From: Jaltomata sinuosa
Lineage: Eukaryota; Streptophyta; Magnoliopsida; Solanales; Solanaceae
Direction of reading: 5' to 3'
NCBI GenBank assembly: GCA_003996215.1
Contig: QJPP01003126.1
Span: 1 to 64,000, forward strand
DNA: 64,000 bases
Position numbers and translations under genes: made by a program. Positions 11,991 to 22,308 of the stretch are shown here, piece by piece (the stretch's first letter is position 1; each line of letters starts with the position of its first letter). The notes below the pieces were generated by a model, which saw nothing but the letters and a program-made list of their open reading frames with translations, had not been told where the DNA came from and made no database searches.

Positions 11991-12560
11991 TGTTTATGGT
12001 GATTCTTCACATTCTGGTTTTGGTGTCATTTTGATGCAGGATAAAAAAGTCATTGCATATGCATCTATGTAGTTGAAAATAACTTTCCTGCCATGACTTA
12101 GAGTTGGCAGCGATGGTGTTTGCTCTTAAGATTTAGAGTCACTATTTTTATGGTGTCTGTTGTGAGGTGTTTACATACCATCATAGTCTGCAGCATATGT
12201 TTATGCAAATAGGTCTAAACTTGAGGCAACGTATATGGATGAATCTTCTCAAGGACTATGATATTACCATATTACACCATCAGGGTAAAGCGAATATGGT
12301 AGCTCATGCTTTGAGTAGGAAGTTTGGGAGTATGGGTAGCCTGACTTGTTTGGAGGATATGAGGCATATGTTAGAAAGAGTGGTTCAAACTCTGGCTAAT
12401 TGTTTTATGAGACTCAATATGGCCAAGTCTAGTGGAATTTTGTATTGTGTTGAGGAAAGGTCTTCATTTCTAGAACAAATTAAGGCCAAACAGTTTGAGG
12501 ATGCTAAGTTGAGCAAGATTCATGATAAGGTCTTGCATGGGTGGCCAAGGAGGCCATGAT
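11991..12560 (+). pseudogene. RNase H and linker of element D
   Basis: LVVYGDSSHSGFGVILMQ (about 11980-12035) matches the first catalytic Asp region of gypsy RNase H. After a gap the open piece at 12167-12559 has QRIWMNLLKDYDITILHHQGKANMVAHALSRK, the conserved end of the domain before integrase. Frameshifts separate the two. Confidence 0.78.
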
Positions 12561-13900
12561 TGATGATGAAGTTATGATAAGGATTAAGGGAAATATGTGT
12601 GTTCCCAGTGTTGATTATTTGATTAAGGCTATATTTACAGAGGATCGTAGTTTGAGATATTATATAAATCATGGCGCCACCAAGATGTATCATGATTAGA
12701 GATAGCATTATTGGTGGGGTAGGCTGAAGCGTGACATTGTTGATTTTGTTGCCCAATGTCTGAATTGTTAGCAGGTTAAATATGAGGACCAGAAACCTTG
12801 AGGTACACTTCAGAGAATTCTCATTCTTTAATGGAAATGGAAAGGGATAGCAATGCACTTTGTGGTTGGTCTTCAAAATACCTTGTGAAAGTTTGATTCG
12901 ATTTGGGTTATTATTGATTGGTTGACTAAATCTGCATACTTTATTCTAGTTCATGTAACTTATAATGCATAAAAGTTAACCAATGTTTATATTCGTGAAG
13001 TAGTTTGATTGCATGGAGTCTCTTTCTTTATCATTTTATACAAAGGGTATCCAATTTACTTCTAACTTCAGGAGGAAACTGCAAGCTGAGTTGGGTACTA
13101 GGTTGGACCCTAGTACAATGTTTCACCCTCAGAATGATGGTCAGTATGAGTGAATGATTTAGGTATTGGAAGACATACTTCATATGTGTGTGATAGACCT
13201 TGGTGGTCATTAGGACCAGTTCTTGCCACTGGCAGAGTTTACATATAACAATAGTTATCACTCGAGTATTGACATGGCTCAGATTGAGGTGTTGTATGGG
13301 AGGAGATGTAGATATCTTAGTGGGTAGTTTGATGCTTTTGAGGTAAGGCCTTGGGGTATTGATATTTTGAGGGATTCGTTAGAGAAGGTAAAGTTCATTC
13401 AGGAGAAGCTCTTAGCAGCTCAAAGTAGGTAGAAAGAGTATACAGACCTAAAGGTTAGGGACATGACATTCATGGAAAGAGAGCAGATATTGCTTAAGAT
13501 TTCAGCCATGAAGGATGTGATGTAATTTAGCAAGTCAGGTAAGCTCAGTTCGAGATTCATTGGTCCATTTAAGGTTCTTAATCATGTGGGGAGGTAGCTT
13601 ATGAATCGGCTTTACCTCCAGGTATGTCTGGAGTTCACCCGATGTTTCATGTATCCATGCTAAAGAAATATTATGATGATGGGAATTACATTACTCTGTG
13701 GGATTCAATCCTGTTAGATGAGAATATATCATATGAAGAGGAACCTATGGCTATCTTATATAGAGAGGTCCACAAGTTGAGGTCAAAGGAGATTGTGACT
13801 GTGAAGGTCCAGTGGAAGAACCATCTTATTTAGGAGGCCACTTAGGAGATCGAATCACACATGCATAAAATGTTTCCCCAACTCTTCATTGAGTCATGTA
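12561..13900 (+). pseudogene. Integrase of element D, heavily decayed
   Basis: A zinc-binding (HHCC) remnant near 12660-12780 (WWGRLKRDIVDFVAQCLNC) is followed by core-domain words SIWVIIDWLTKSAYFI (12898-12950) and FHPQN.GQ (about 13120-13145). A C-terminal open piece, 13624-13833, reads GVHPMFHVSMLKKY and VKVQWKN, the gypsy GPY-type/chromodomain-like tail. Stops are frequent. Confidence 0.72.
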
Positions 13901-13961
13901 TTCCTTTCTTGTTTTCCTTCTTGCCCATTTGAGGATGAATGGTTATTTAATTGGTATCTAA

Positions 13962-15934
13962 TGTAATGACCATACCATTGGTATGGATTGGATAGGGACA
14001 TAATACCTTGTTAGAGTTCCCTTACTGTGCTGAGCTAATTAAATCTCAACATGGGGTGATTAAAAACTAAAATTTGGTGTTGTGTATTTTCATGGTGAAT
14101 TATGATTCACGGTGTTGTGTTTTGTGGTGTTATGTTCCATTAGGATGTGACCTAGTGATCTAGACCTCCGCAGGAGATTTTAGTTCTATGAATGAATTCG
14201 TAGAATGTAGTTTTAGTGGTTGACCCTTAGGATTGATCTGTAGTGCCTTAAGTTTAAAAAGTATGTTGTGAAATAGGGCTTATGGATATATTTCTCGAGG
14301 TATTGGTTTAGGACTGGTGCAGTGGTGGGATTTCCACTACAGAGAGACCTCCATAGTGGCCAAAATTCCATCATAGTAGGGCTAGGCAAGTCGCTAAGGC
14401 TCGCCATAGTGAGTCCTATTTAACCAAAGTGGTTCTGCTGCATCAAAAAATGGTTTACTACAGCAACTGACGAGAGGAAGATTCTCTGTTTAAGTCACGT
14501 ATTTTGAGTTTTATATCATAACTCCAAAACTTCATTCTAGAGCTCGAGAGAAGTGATTTTCCCTAGACTAGGGTGAAATTTTTCATTGATGTAAGTCATT
14601 TCATAAATCTCTTTGCCTAGTAATCCGTTAATATATTAAAATTGCTAAGGAGATTATAATGGTGGAATTGTGAATTAGAACTCTAGGTTCATGAAAAGTG
14701 TGGAAAAATCTATGGGTAGATGTAATAATCATCTAGAGGGATTCTAGGTTGTTAATTAACACTTCCTAGCATGAAATTGATGTTCCTTAACATTAATTGT
14801 GTTGATTGATAACCTTAGGTTCCATAAAAATGGGACATTTTGCATTAAAACTATTGAAAGGGGGAAATTGAAGTAGAAACTCCATGAATTGAGACAATGT
14901 GAACTTAGTTGATCTAGTTGAGGGCTAATTGATCGTTGGGTAATTTTATAGACCTCGAATAAGCATAGAACTAGTTGGTTTGAATTTCCAAAGCTTGTAA
15001 TTTAAGAGTATATGATTAATTACTCTTGTAATTATTTATTTTATACTTTGAATGTTCTGAAATGTTGAGGAAAGGAAAGTCTCATGTGATTGAGCTTTGT
15101 TGATTTGGATTCTTTGGTTGAGGTAGGTTACAATTTACGTGGAGTTAGACTTAATCTAGTATTTTATATGTATAATGAATTGATGAGCATGTTGGTTGGC
15201 CTTTTAACATAATTTATGGTTGACTACTTATTTGGCTCGAGAATGCTTGAATGAATAAGCTTATACCTGTTGAAGCATGTCCTTAAATGACTTGTAAGAA
15301 TGATGTGCACTTATTAAAATTATTGTGTACTGGTGATAATAGCATGAGAGATAACTGAATATGAGAACATACTGAGATATGTTGAGAGGGCTGAGAATAT
15401 ACATATTATTTTGTTGTTGAGTGGCTCAAGTCTAATGTGATATTGTCAAAGCTGATATACTATGGAGCGAGTACCATGTCGGTATGGTACATGGACCCTA
15501 GGTTGTCCCCTATAGGTCATGACTAGTTGGGAAGAATAAAACCCTTTAGCATTTGTACAAATGAGTGACTATTGTGAATTCTGATATAGTAAAGAGTGAG
15601 GCTGATGAGACACAGAAACTATATGGCTGTAAGATCAGCATGGACATGAATCAATGCAAGTAATGTGACTGCATTATATTTGAGGCATTCTGTGATGACC
15701 AATATGTCTATTTTCGATGACTTATATGTTCTTGATAGTTTGGCATTTATATGTCTGGTTTTGGGATGTCTATCTGACTATGGTAATTATATGATTGTCT
15801 AAATTTTTGATTATGTGATTATGTACATGCCTACTTGCCTTATTTTATTCTTGGGATACACTTGTTACTATTTTGAGTCAACATATGATACATACCAATA
15901 CATAGTATTTGTAGTGATGCTACTCCTGCACCTT
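13962..15934 (+). repeat. 3' LTR of element D, right end truncated
   Basis: It starts TGTAATGACCATACC after the tail GAGGATGAATGGT (13931-13943); the purine tract is no longer recognisable. The first 10 bases match the LTR start of element A, so the families are related. It is cut at 15934, where the A' LTR begins TGTCACGCCCC. No coding content is evident. Confidence 0.68.
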
Positions 15935-16388
15935 TGTCACGCCCCAAACAAGGGGAGGAGGGACCAGCACCTAGAGCCCCAAAAGGCCAAGGATGCCAAA
16001 ACAGAGTGTACCTCTATTGAACCTACTGGGGGTCTGAGACCGAGAAGGTCTCGAAGTATAGCAATTAGAAACACTGATAGCTCAATAGTAGGTAAACAAC
16101 TCAAGGCCGACAAGGCTAATATCATAGTAGATAGCTAATAACAAGGCCGACAAGGCCATACCCAATACTGCTATGCATATACACGTCTACAAGCCTTTAC
16201 GAGTAAGTAAAACATGTAATATCTAGGACAGTTGATGTGTCGGGATTCTACGGCACATTTGACGCCTTTAACTAAGAATACTCGTGAGTTTTCAAGTAAC
16301 CCTTGTGGTTTTTGATGTTTTATGTTATATTTGCAGGAAATTGAGACAAAGATAGAAGAGGAAGGAAATATGATCAAAGAGGTCCACT

Positions 16389-17104
16389 GGATAGGAGTGG
16401 TGGCTGGCATGACTGGCCACCACACACTTGGTGGGCCGTCACCCAGGCCACCAAGTCTGGCAGCAACACTGGATAAGAGTGGTGGCTGGCATGACTGGCC
16501 ACCACACACTTGGTGGGCCGTCACCCAGGCCACCAAGTCTGGCAGCAACACTAGACAGGAGTGGTGGCTGGCATGACTGGCCACCACACACTTGGTGGGC
16601 CGTCACCTAGGCCACCAAGTCTGGCAGCAACACTGGATAGGAGTGGTGGCTGGCATGACTGGCCACCATACACTTGGTGGGCCGTCACCCAGGCCACCAA
16701 GTCTGGCAGCACACTGGATAAGAGTGGTGGCTGGCATGACTGGCCACCACATACTTGGTGGGCCGTCACCCAGGTCACCAAGTCTGGAAGCAACACTGGA
16801 TAGGAGTGGTGGCTGGCATGACTGGCCACTACACACTTGGTGGGCCATCACCCATGCCACCAAGTCTGGCAGCAACACTGGATAAGAGTGGTGGTTGGGA
16901 CAGGCCACCACATACTTGGTGGGCCGTCACCCAGGCCACCAAGTCTGGCAGCAACACTGGATAGGAGTGGTGGCTGGCATGACTGGCCACTACACACTTG
17001 GTGGGCCATCACCCATGCCACCAAGTCTGGCAGCAACACTGGATAAGAGTGGTGGTTGGGACAAGCCACCACATACTTGGTGGGCCATCACCTAGGCCAC
17101 CAAG
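16389..17104 (+). repeat. Tandem array of an 82-bp unit, nine copies, in the 5' LTR of E
   Basis: Unit starts at 16389, 16471, 16553, 16635, 16716, 16798, 16880, 16959 and 17041 (spacings 82 except one 81 and one 79; last copy partial). Each unit has two inverted repeats: GTGGTGGC with GCCACCAC, and CTTGGTGG with CCACCAAG. Copies six-seven and eight-nine form a duplicated 161-bp dimer sharing the variants GGCCACTACAC and GTGGTTGGGACA. Because 82 is not a multiple of three, the frame changes with every copy, so the array is not coding. Confidence 0.95.
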
Positions 17105-17217
17105 ATGAAGCAAAGGCAGCATACCCACTGGATAGTGGCGACGGTCCGTCAAGTGGGCCACCAAATACAAAGCGGGATTCCGAAAATTCTATTTTTGGAC
17201 TTTATTTCCTGGACTAC

Positions 17218-17225
17218 TATAAATA
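17218..17225 (+). promoter_or_regulatory. TATA box in the 5' LTR of E
   Basis: TATAAATA about 115 bases after the tandem array; the same word is at 23055-23062 in the 3' LTR. It probably sets the start of the element RNA. Confidence 0.6.
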
Positions 17226-18172
17226 CCCTGTGTTAGGGTTATTTTATTTATTATTATCAAATATTTCTAGAGACTATTTTTGAGCGACTTTTTGAGAGGA
17301 AAACACGACACAAACTCGTTTTCTTCCTCTTCTTCCATTGTTCTTGGGATTTTCACCATTGGTGCTGGGATTCTACGAAGTTCAAAGTAAAGTATTAATT
17401 TTCTATTGTAAGAATTCCTTCTTCTCATATGAATACTAGTATTTCTTTACTTCGCTTTGCTAGCATGAGTGGCTAAACTCCCCACAACTAGGGTTGTGGG
17501 ATCCATGGCAAGAGTCACAATGTAGATTCCGGGTAGCGTTGGGTTAAATTTATATGTTTTCACGTGGTTAATCATTCGTTATTTACGTTTTCTAATGGTT
17601 GCAAACATTAGAACATACCTAGGTTTGATTTGCTTGAACAAAGAGATTAAAGCCGGGAAATTTGATTAACTACGAGGATTCGAGACTACCAACTCTCGTC
17701 TTATGATTAATGTTGTAACTAGATTAATCTACTCGATGTTTAGGATTGAAATAAGAAAGTTCACCTTTTCAAGTTCGAGAGAATTGAAAAGGAAATTCGT
17801 CTATTTGGTTGAGAAATGTTTAGATGATACCATTAATTCAATCACATCGTGATATACATATAGAAAGAACCCGGTTAAGCTTTGAGTCGAAATTGTTACG
17901 ACGCCATGGTGAACACTTCCCTAGTTCATTCTCATATTGATTAATACTCGTTGAAACTCGCAATTAGTTACTTGCATTGTTCAAATATTGATCGCAGAAA
18001 CCCCCCCCCCCCAATTTACCGGAAACTATTGATTACTAGTCAACTAATTCACTAACGATTTAATTTGCACCTTATTCCCTGTGGGATCGACCCCAACCTT
18101 TGTTGGTTTCTATATTTGACGACGATCGTTTACGCTTCATAATTGGAGTTGTAATTTGGGCGTATCAAATTT

Positions 18173-18190
18173 TGGCGCCGTTGCCGGGGA
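18173..18190 (+). other. Primer-binding site of E (tRNA-Asp type)
   Basis: TGGCGCCGTTGCCGGGGA, five bases after the LTR. It matches the site used by Athila and Tat lineages, complementary to the 3' end of plant tRNA-Asp as I recall it. Confidence 0.88.
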
Positions 18191-18295
18191 ATACAGTTGT
18201 TTATTAAATCTGGTGTGTTTACTTGACTTTTAGTCATATTTCCTGCTTTTACTTTTATTTGTTGTTTTTGTTTGGTACAGGGTACTGAGTTGTGC

Positions 18296-19647
18296 ATGCC
18301 AAGTACCCGACGCTCGGGTGAACCAATATTACCCTACGACCCTGAGCTCGTAAGAACACTAAGGCAAACCATGAATGTACAATAGCAGGAGGCAGCAAGG
18401 CTCGCTGCAGAACAGCAGTCTCAACAGGCTCAGCATCACTTGAATGTTGAGGATATAGAGGATGATATTGCATTAGACGGAGTTGGTGCTACGGGCGCCA
18501 TTATTCTTCCTCTGTTATCTCCTGGGGCCAAGTTCAACATTACTAGCACAATGCTCCAGCTGTTGAACTTAAAGGGACTATTCCGTGGTGTTGCTGGTGA
18601 TGATCCAAACCGACACCTGATGAATTTTGTGGGTATCTGCAAGTCGTTCGAATTGCCTGGAGTAAGTCAGATAGCGATCAGGCTCAGGTTATTTCTGTTG
18701 TCTCTGTCTGATGAGGCAGCATTATGGTTGACAGAGCTAACCGCCGACTCTATCACAACCTGGGGAGAGTTGAAAGGAGCTTTCCTAGAAAGGTTCTTTC
18801 CTCCCTCCAGGATGATACACTTGAGGGATGAAATTAGCAACTTCAGACAACAACCTCATGAGGCTTTACATGAGACTTGGTTGCGGTTTAAGAAGAAGCC
18901 GACACAATGCCCGAACCATCAGTTGACCAAAAATTTTCTAATGCAGACATTCTACAGGGCGCTTAATTCGGCTACCAAGTCGACGCTGGATAATGCAGCA
19001 GGTGGAGCATTTATGGGTCCTACCTTTATCGATGCCACAGTTATTTTGGACCGGCTCACCAAAACCAAAAGGTCCTGGCATACACGGGATACAGAGGTAG
19101 CGGCTAGTACTTATGCAGTTGGTATGTCGACAGAGCAGCGCAGGAAGGAGGAAGAGCGGGATCAAGATATGGCCCATCTGAAAATGCAAATGGACCTACT
19201 GACAAAGCATTTGTTGTCAGGAGGTATTGAGAAAGTGAAAGTTGTGGGTTCCCAAAGTAGAGAAACAGAGTCTGGGTCTGATGAGGAGGCAAATTATTTG
19301 GATGGTTTCCAGGCTTATGGCCAAGGAAACCAAGGTCGGAACAATTATTGGTGAAAAGCCGGGTTATAAGAGTCGAGAACAAGGTGATTGGAGGAACAAA
19401 GACGATAGAGGTAGATTATACATACCACCTGGGAATCGTGACAAAGCTAGTAATGAGTCATGGACGTCTAAACTAGAGAATATGATGGCTAAGATGTTGT
19501 TGAAGGTAGAATTAACTGACTCCGGGGTAAAGGAGATGAGGACTGAATTATCAGCAATGAGTCAGGTAGTGGATTCACATAATCAAGCAGTTAGAGAAAC
19601 AAATAAGTCAAATCTCGGCATTTCTAAATCAGAGGAAGACAGGTACC
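18296..19647 (+). pseudogene. gag of Athila-like element E
   Basis: The likely start is ATG 18296 (MPSTRRSGEP), 105 bases after the primer site; TAG at 18383-18385 breaks the frame at codon 30, then it is open to 19354. The retrotransposon gag domain spans about 18530-19080 (MLQLLNLKGLFRG, DDPNRHLMNF, ALWLTEL, SITTWGELKGAFLERFFPP, LHETWLRFK, CPNH). A charged coiled-coil-like stretch follows (EQRRKEEERDQDMAHLK). A frameshift near 19340 moves to the frame used until 19658 and another near 19645 leads into TLPSDTIQNP, the conserved end of Athila gag. There is no canonical CCHC knuckle. The protein would form the particle that packages element RNA. Confidence 0.85.
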
Positions 19648-20853
19648 TTGCCGAGTGACACCATTCAAAACCCAAGGAATGATGGGAGCTGTATGGAGAT
19701 CACTACAAGAAGCGGTAAAATATTATCGGAATCATATCCGGTAATTCAGACTTGGAAAGGTGATGTTGCGGATGACAATGTGGTAGAGGATGCTACTCAA
19801 AGGCTCACGGATAAAAGCAAGGAAGTTGAAAAACTTCCAACTATGATGCCTCGGCCACCGCCTCCTTTCCCACAACGGTTGAAGAAGAAAGTAGAAGATA
19901 GCAAGTTTCTAAATTTCATGACCATGCTCAAGAAGATATCAGTGAACATCCCACTGGTGGACGCTCTTGAACAAATGCCCGGATATGCCAAGTTCATGAA
20001 GGACTTGATTACCAAGAAGAGGTCAGTGAGCTTTGAACCAGAAGATAACCTCCACCACTGCAGTGCTATTTCTTCAAGATCGTTAGTGGGAAAGAAGGAA
20101 GATCTAGGTGCTTTTACTATTCCCTGTACTATTGGTAAATTCAACTTTGAAAAAGCCTTATGTGATCTTGGTGCTAGCATCAACTTTATGCCGCTAGCAG
20201 TCTATAAATAATTGGGTTTGGGAGCTCCCAAACCAACTACCATGAGAGTGTTAATGGCTGACCGTTCAGTAAAGCGACCGGTGGGAATATTGTATGATGT
20301 GCTGGTAAAGGTTGGTAAGTTTATATTCCCAGCTGACTTTGTAATCTTAAATTGCGAAGTGGACTTTGAAGTTCCCATAATCTTGGGACGACCAATGTTA
20401 GCCACTGCAAGAGTGTTGGTCGACATGGAAAGAAATGAACTGACATTCAGATTAAATAATGAATTGGTCAAGTTTGATGTGTGCAAATTGATGAAGCCAC
20501 CAAAAGGCATGAGGGTGGTCTCGGTTATCAATGTTATTGATGAAGCCCCTATGGATGTGCATATTGAGGATAAGGGTTTTGTCGAGACCCTAGTTGTCAT
20601 GAGAATGATATTGGGATCGCAAGAAGAGAAACCTATAGAGGAAGGCGGTGAGAACAAATCAAGGAAAATAAAACACCGCAAGAGAACCAGCAAAGAAAAA
20701 GAGTTAGAAAGAGTAAAGAAGTTGTCTCGACTAGCTGAGGAGCCGATAAAAGAGAAAGTTGGAGCTCAACAGGATGATGTCGTTTGCACCTATTCCAGCA
20801 ATTGCTCCTGCTTTGGAGACCCTGGCGGTCTCCAACATCATGCCAGACTCTGA
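19648..20853 (+). pseudogene. gag tail and aspartic protease of element E
   Basis: One frame broken only by a TAA at 20209-20211. It starts with SDTIQNPRNDGSC.EITTRSGK, the gag-protease junction of Athila-type elements, then PPPPFPQRLKKK, then the protease with ALCDLGASINFMPL (about 20151-20200; DLGA takes the place of the usual DTGA/DSGA as is normal in this lineage), ADRSVKRPVG, and the C-terminal strand VPIILGRPMLAT (20371-20405). A Lys/Glu-rich tail (20630-20750) follows. No RT begins where it would be expected, so the gene ends here. The last 15 codons overlap a strong hairpin. Confidence 0.85.
20813..20835 (+). promoter_or_regulatory. Hairpin after the protease frame of E
   Basis: Perfect inverted repeat, stem TTGGAGACC and GGTCTCCAA around loop CTGGC. 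It lies 18 bases before the stop of the gag-protease frame. A pyrimidine-rich tract ending in CTCTCACAG (AG at 20889-20890) follows 54 bases later. Elements F and G have a hairpin in the same relative place. Confidence 0.6.
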
Positions 20854-22308
20854 GTCCTATGGGCTTCACAGGTATTCCTTTCTCTCACAGTTTTAGCTTT
20901 CACATGTATGCATTAGGGACAATGCATGAATCTAAGTTGAGGGTGTTAGGATACCTGTGAGTCTTTCACCACCGAGGGTTTTTGTTGTCATGTTTCTTTT
21001 CCCTCCGGTGTGCTATCTAGTAGAACCGACATGTTTAGGTTGTCATTTTAAATTTTGTTTGTGTTGTTTTCTGGTGTCTATAGCAAGCATGGCTTTTTGG
21101 AAAGTTGAACTAAAAGGATCCCCCTCTGAAAAAGTTGATTTTGTACTTATGTTTGAAACGATTGACTGTTCTGGATCCTTGAATGTCATTGTGTGGTTGT
21201 GATTGTAATAATTATGCTTAAGCCGAACTGATGTTTTGATAGTTGGTAGTGGTATGGTTTCTTGGTGCCAAGTGTGTGTGAGCTTATTGTTATAAACTCT
21301 TACTCTGTGCATGCATCTAGAACTTGCCCGGTCTATTTTGTTAAGTTTGAAGTTGGTTGCTTAGGAAAGGATCACAAGCCCTTTTTGTGTGCAGTCCACT
21401 TAGCCTATAAGACCGTCCAAATTCAAATAATCCCTTTGATCCTTGTTTGAGCCATAATTGACCCTATTATTTCAATAACCTGTCACCGTTTCTTTTTAAC
21501 TTTGAATCCTTATCTTGGCCCTGGTCCTTCCTTAGACATCGTGCACCTCAACTCAGGTAATCAGCCTAAGTTGAGGGTGGCTACTATAGAGGTAAATGAT
21601 AAGAAAAATATGATGGATAAGATTGGTTGTGGATAGAATGAAAATTTTAGGTGTGTGCCTAAGAAAAGAAAGAAAAAGAAACAAAAAAAAAAATGAGATG
21701 AAAAAAATTGTCAAAATAAAGAGGCCGCACTTGTAGCTAGAAAGAAGAAAATAAAAAGGTGAATAAGGATGGACGAAGTAAAGTTAAGTGGAAATAGTAG
21801 GTCGGTGATTCCAAGGAGTGCTTAGTCACTAACCCCTAAATGTATCCTACCTGCACCCAAAGCCTCATTACAAGCCAAAACAAGTCATGTAGTGATCTTG
21901 AGCGGCTTTCTAAAAAATTGAAATAGAATATCAAGGGCAAGCTTATTACATCGCATGTGCATTGTTTGAAATCGTTTGTGAGTGTGAGCGCCTTACCTAA
22001 TCCCAAATCTTGTGTGTGGGACTTCTTTGTGGTGAGGGCACCAGGATTTCTGTATTATCTACTGACTGTTGGGATAGCTATTGTGTGTGTATGTAGAATA
22101 TTCTATCATATCGGAATGACATGTTTGGATCCTTATAAGATAGCTTTTCATACATTTGTGTGTTACCGGGGGGCTTGATTTAAATTTAATAAACTGTTGA
22201 ATGGCCATTATTTGCTAGAGATATGTGTTTGTATTCTTAGTTGAGTCGTCAATTTGTCTTTGTTGTTATGTTGCTTGAGGACAAGTGAATGTTTCAAGTT
22301 GAGGGTGT
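20854..22308 (+). other. Long noncoding 3' region and polypurine tract of E
   Basis: About 1.45 kb without a convincing gene: short ORFs here have no family motifs and stop often. The word AAGTTGAGGGTG occurs three times (20934-20945, 21568-21579, 22296-22307). The last one, preceded by TGAGGACAAG, abuts the 3' LTR and is the polypurine tract. An A-rich stretch lies at 21660-21780. Confidence 0.7.

Larger units (their letters stand above)
9283..15934 (+). mobile_element. Ty3/gypsy element D, decayed, 5' end missing
   Basis: Plus-strand order is gag (9283 to about 10530), protease, reverse transcriptase, RNase H, integrase and 3' LTR (13962-15934). The left part was separated from it by insertion of element B in gag; the right LTR is cut by the A' LTR at 15935. 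Many in-frame TAG and TAA codons and several frameshifts make it one of the oldest layers here. Confidence 0.85.
16233..18167 (+). repeat. 5' LTR of element E
   Basis: Left end TGATGTGTCGGG follows the target duplication; right end GCGTATCA lies five bases before the primer site. It contains the 82-bp array (16389-17104), a TATA box (17218-17225), and a long U5/leader side with a run of twelve C at about 18000-18012. Confidence 0.92.

Noticed and set aside
16322..17283. Many overlapping long ORFs on both strands rich in Trp, His and Pro
   Set aside because: They come from the 82-bp tandem array; every frame lacks stops in the unit, and 82 is not a multiple of three, so frames rotate from copy to copy. 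The same occurs at 22398-23120.
18173..18190. tRNA-like sequence
   Set aside because: It is complementary to a tRNA 3' end and lies next to an LTR, so it is a primer site, not a tRNA gene. The same holds at 3308-3320 and 55946-55963.
20202..20693. 163-codon minus-strand ORF opposite the protease of E
   Set aside because: A shadow of the well-supported plus-strand protease frame.
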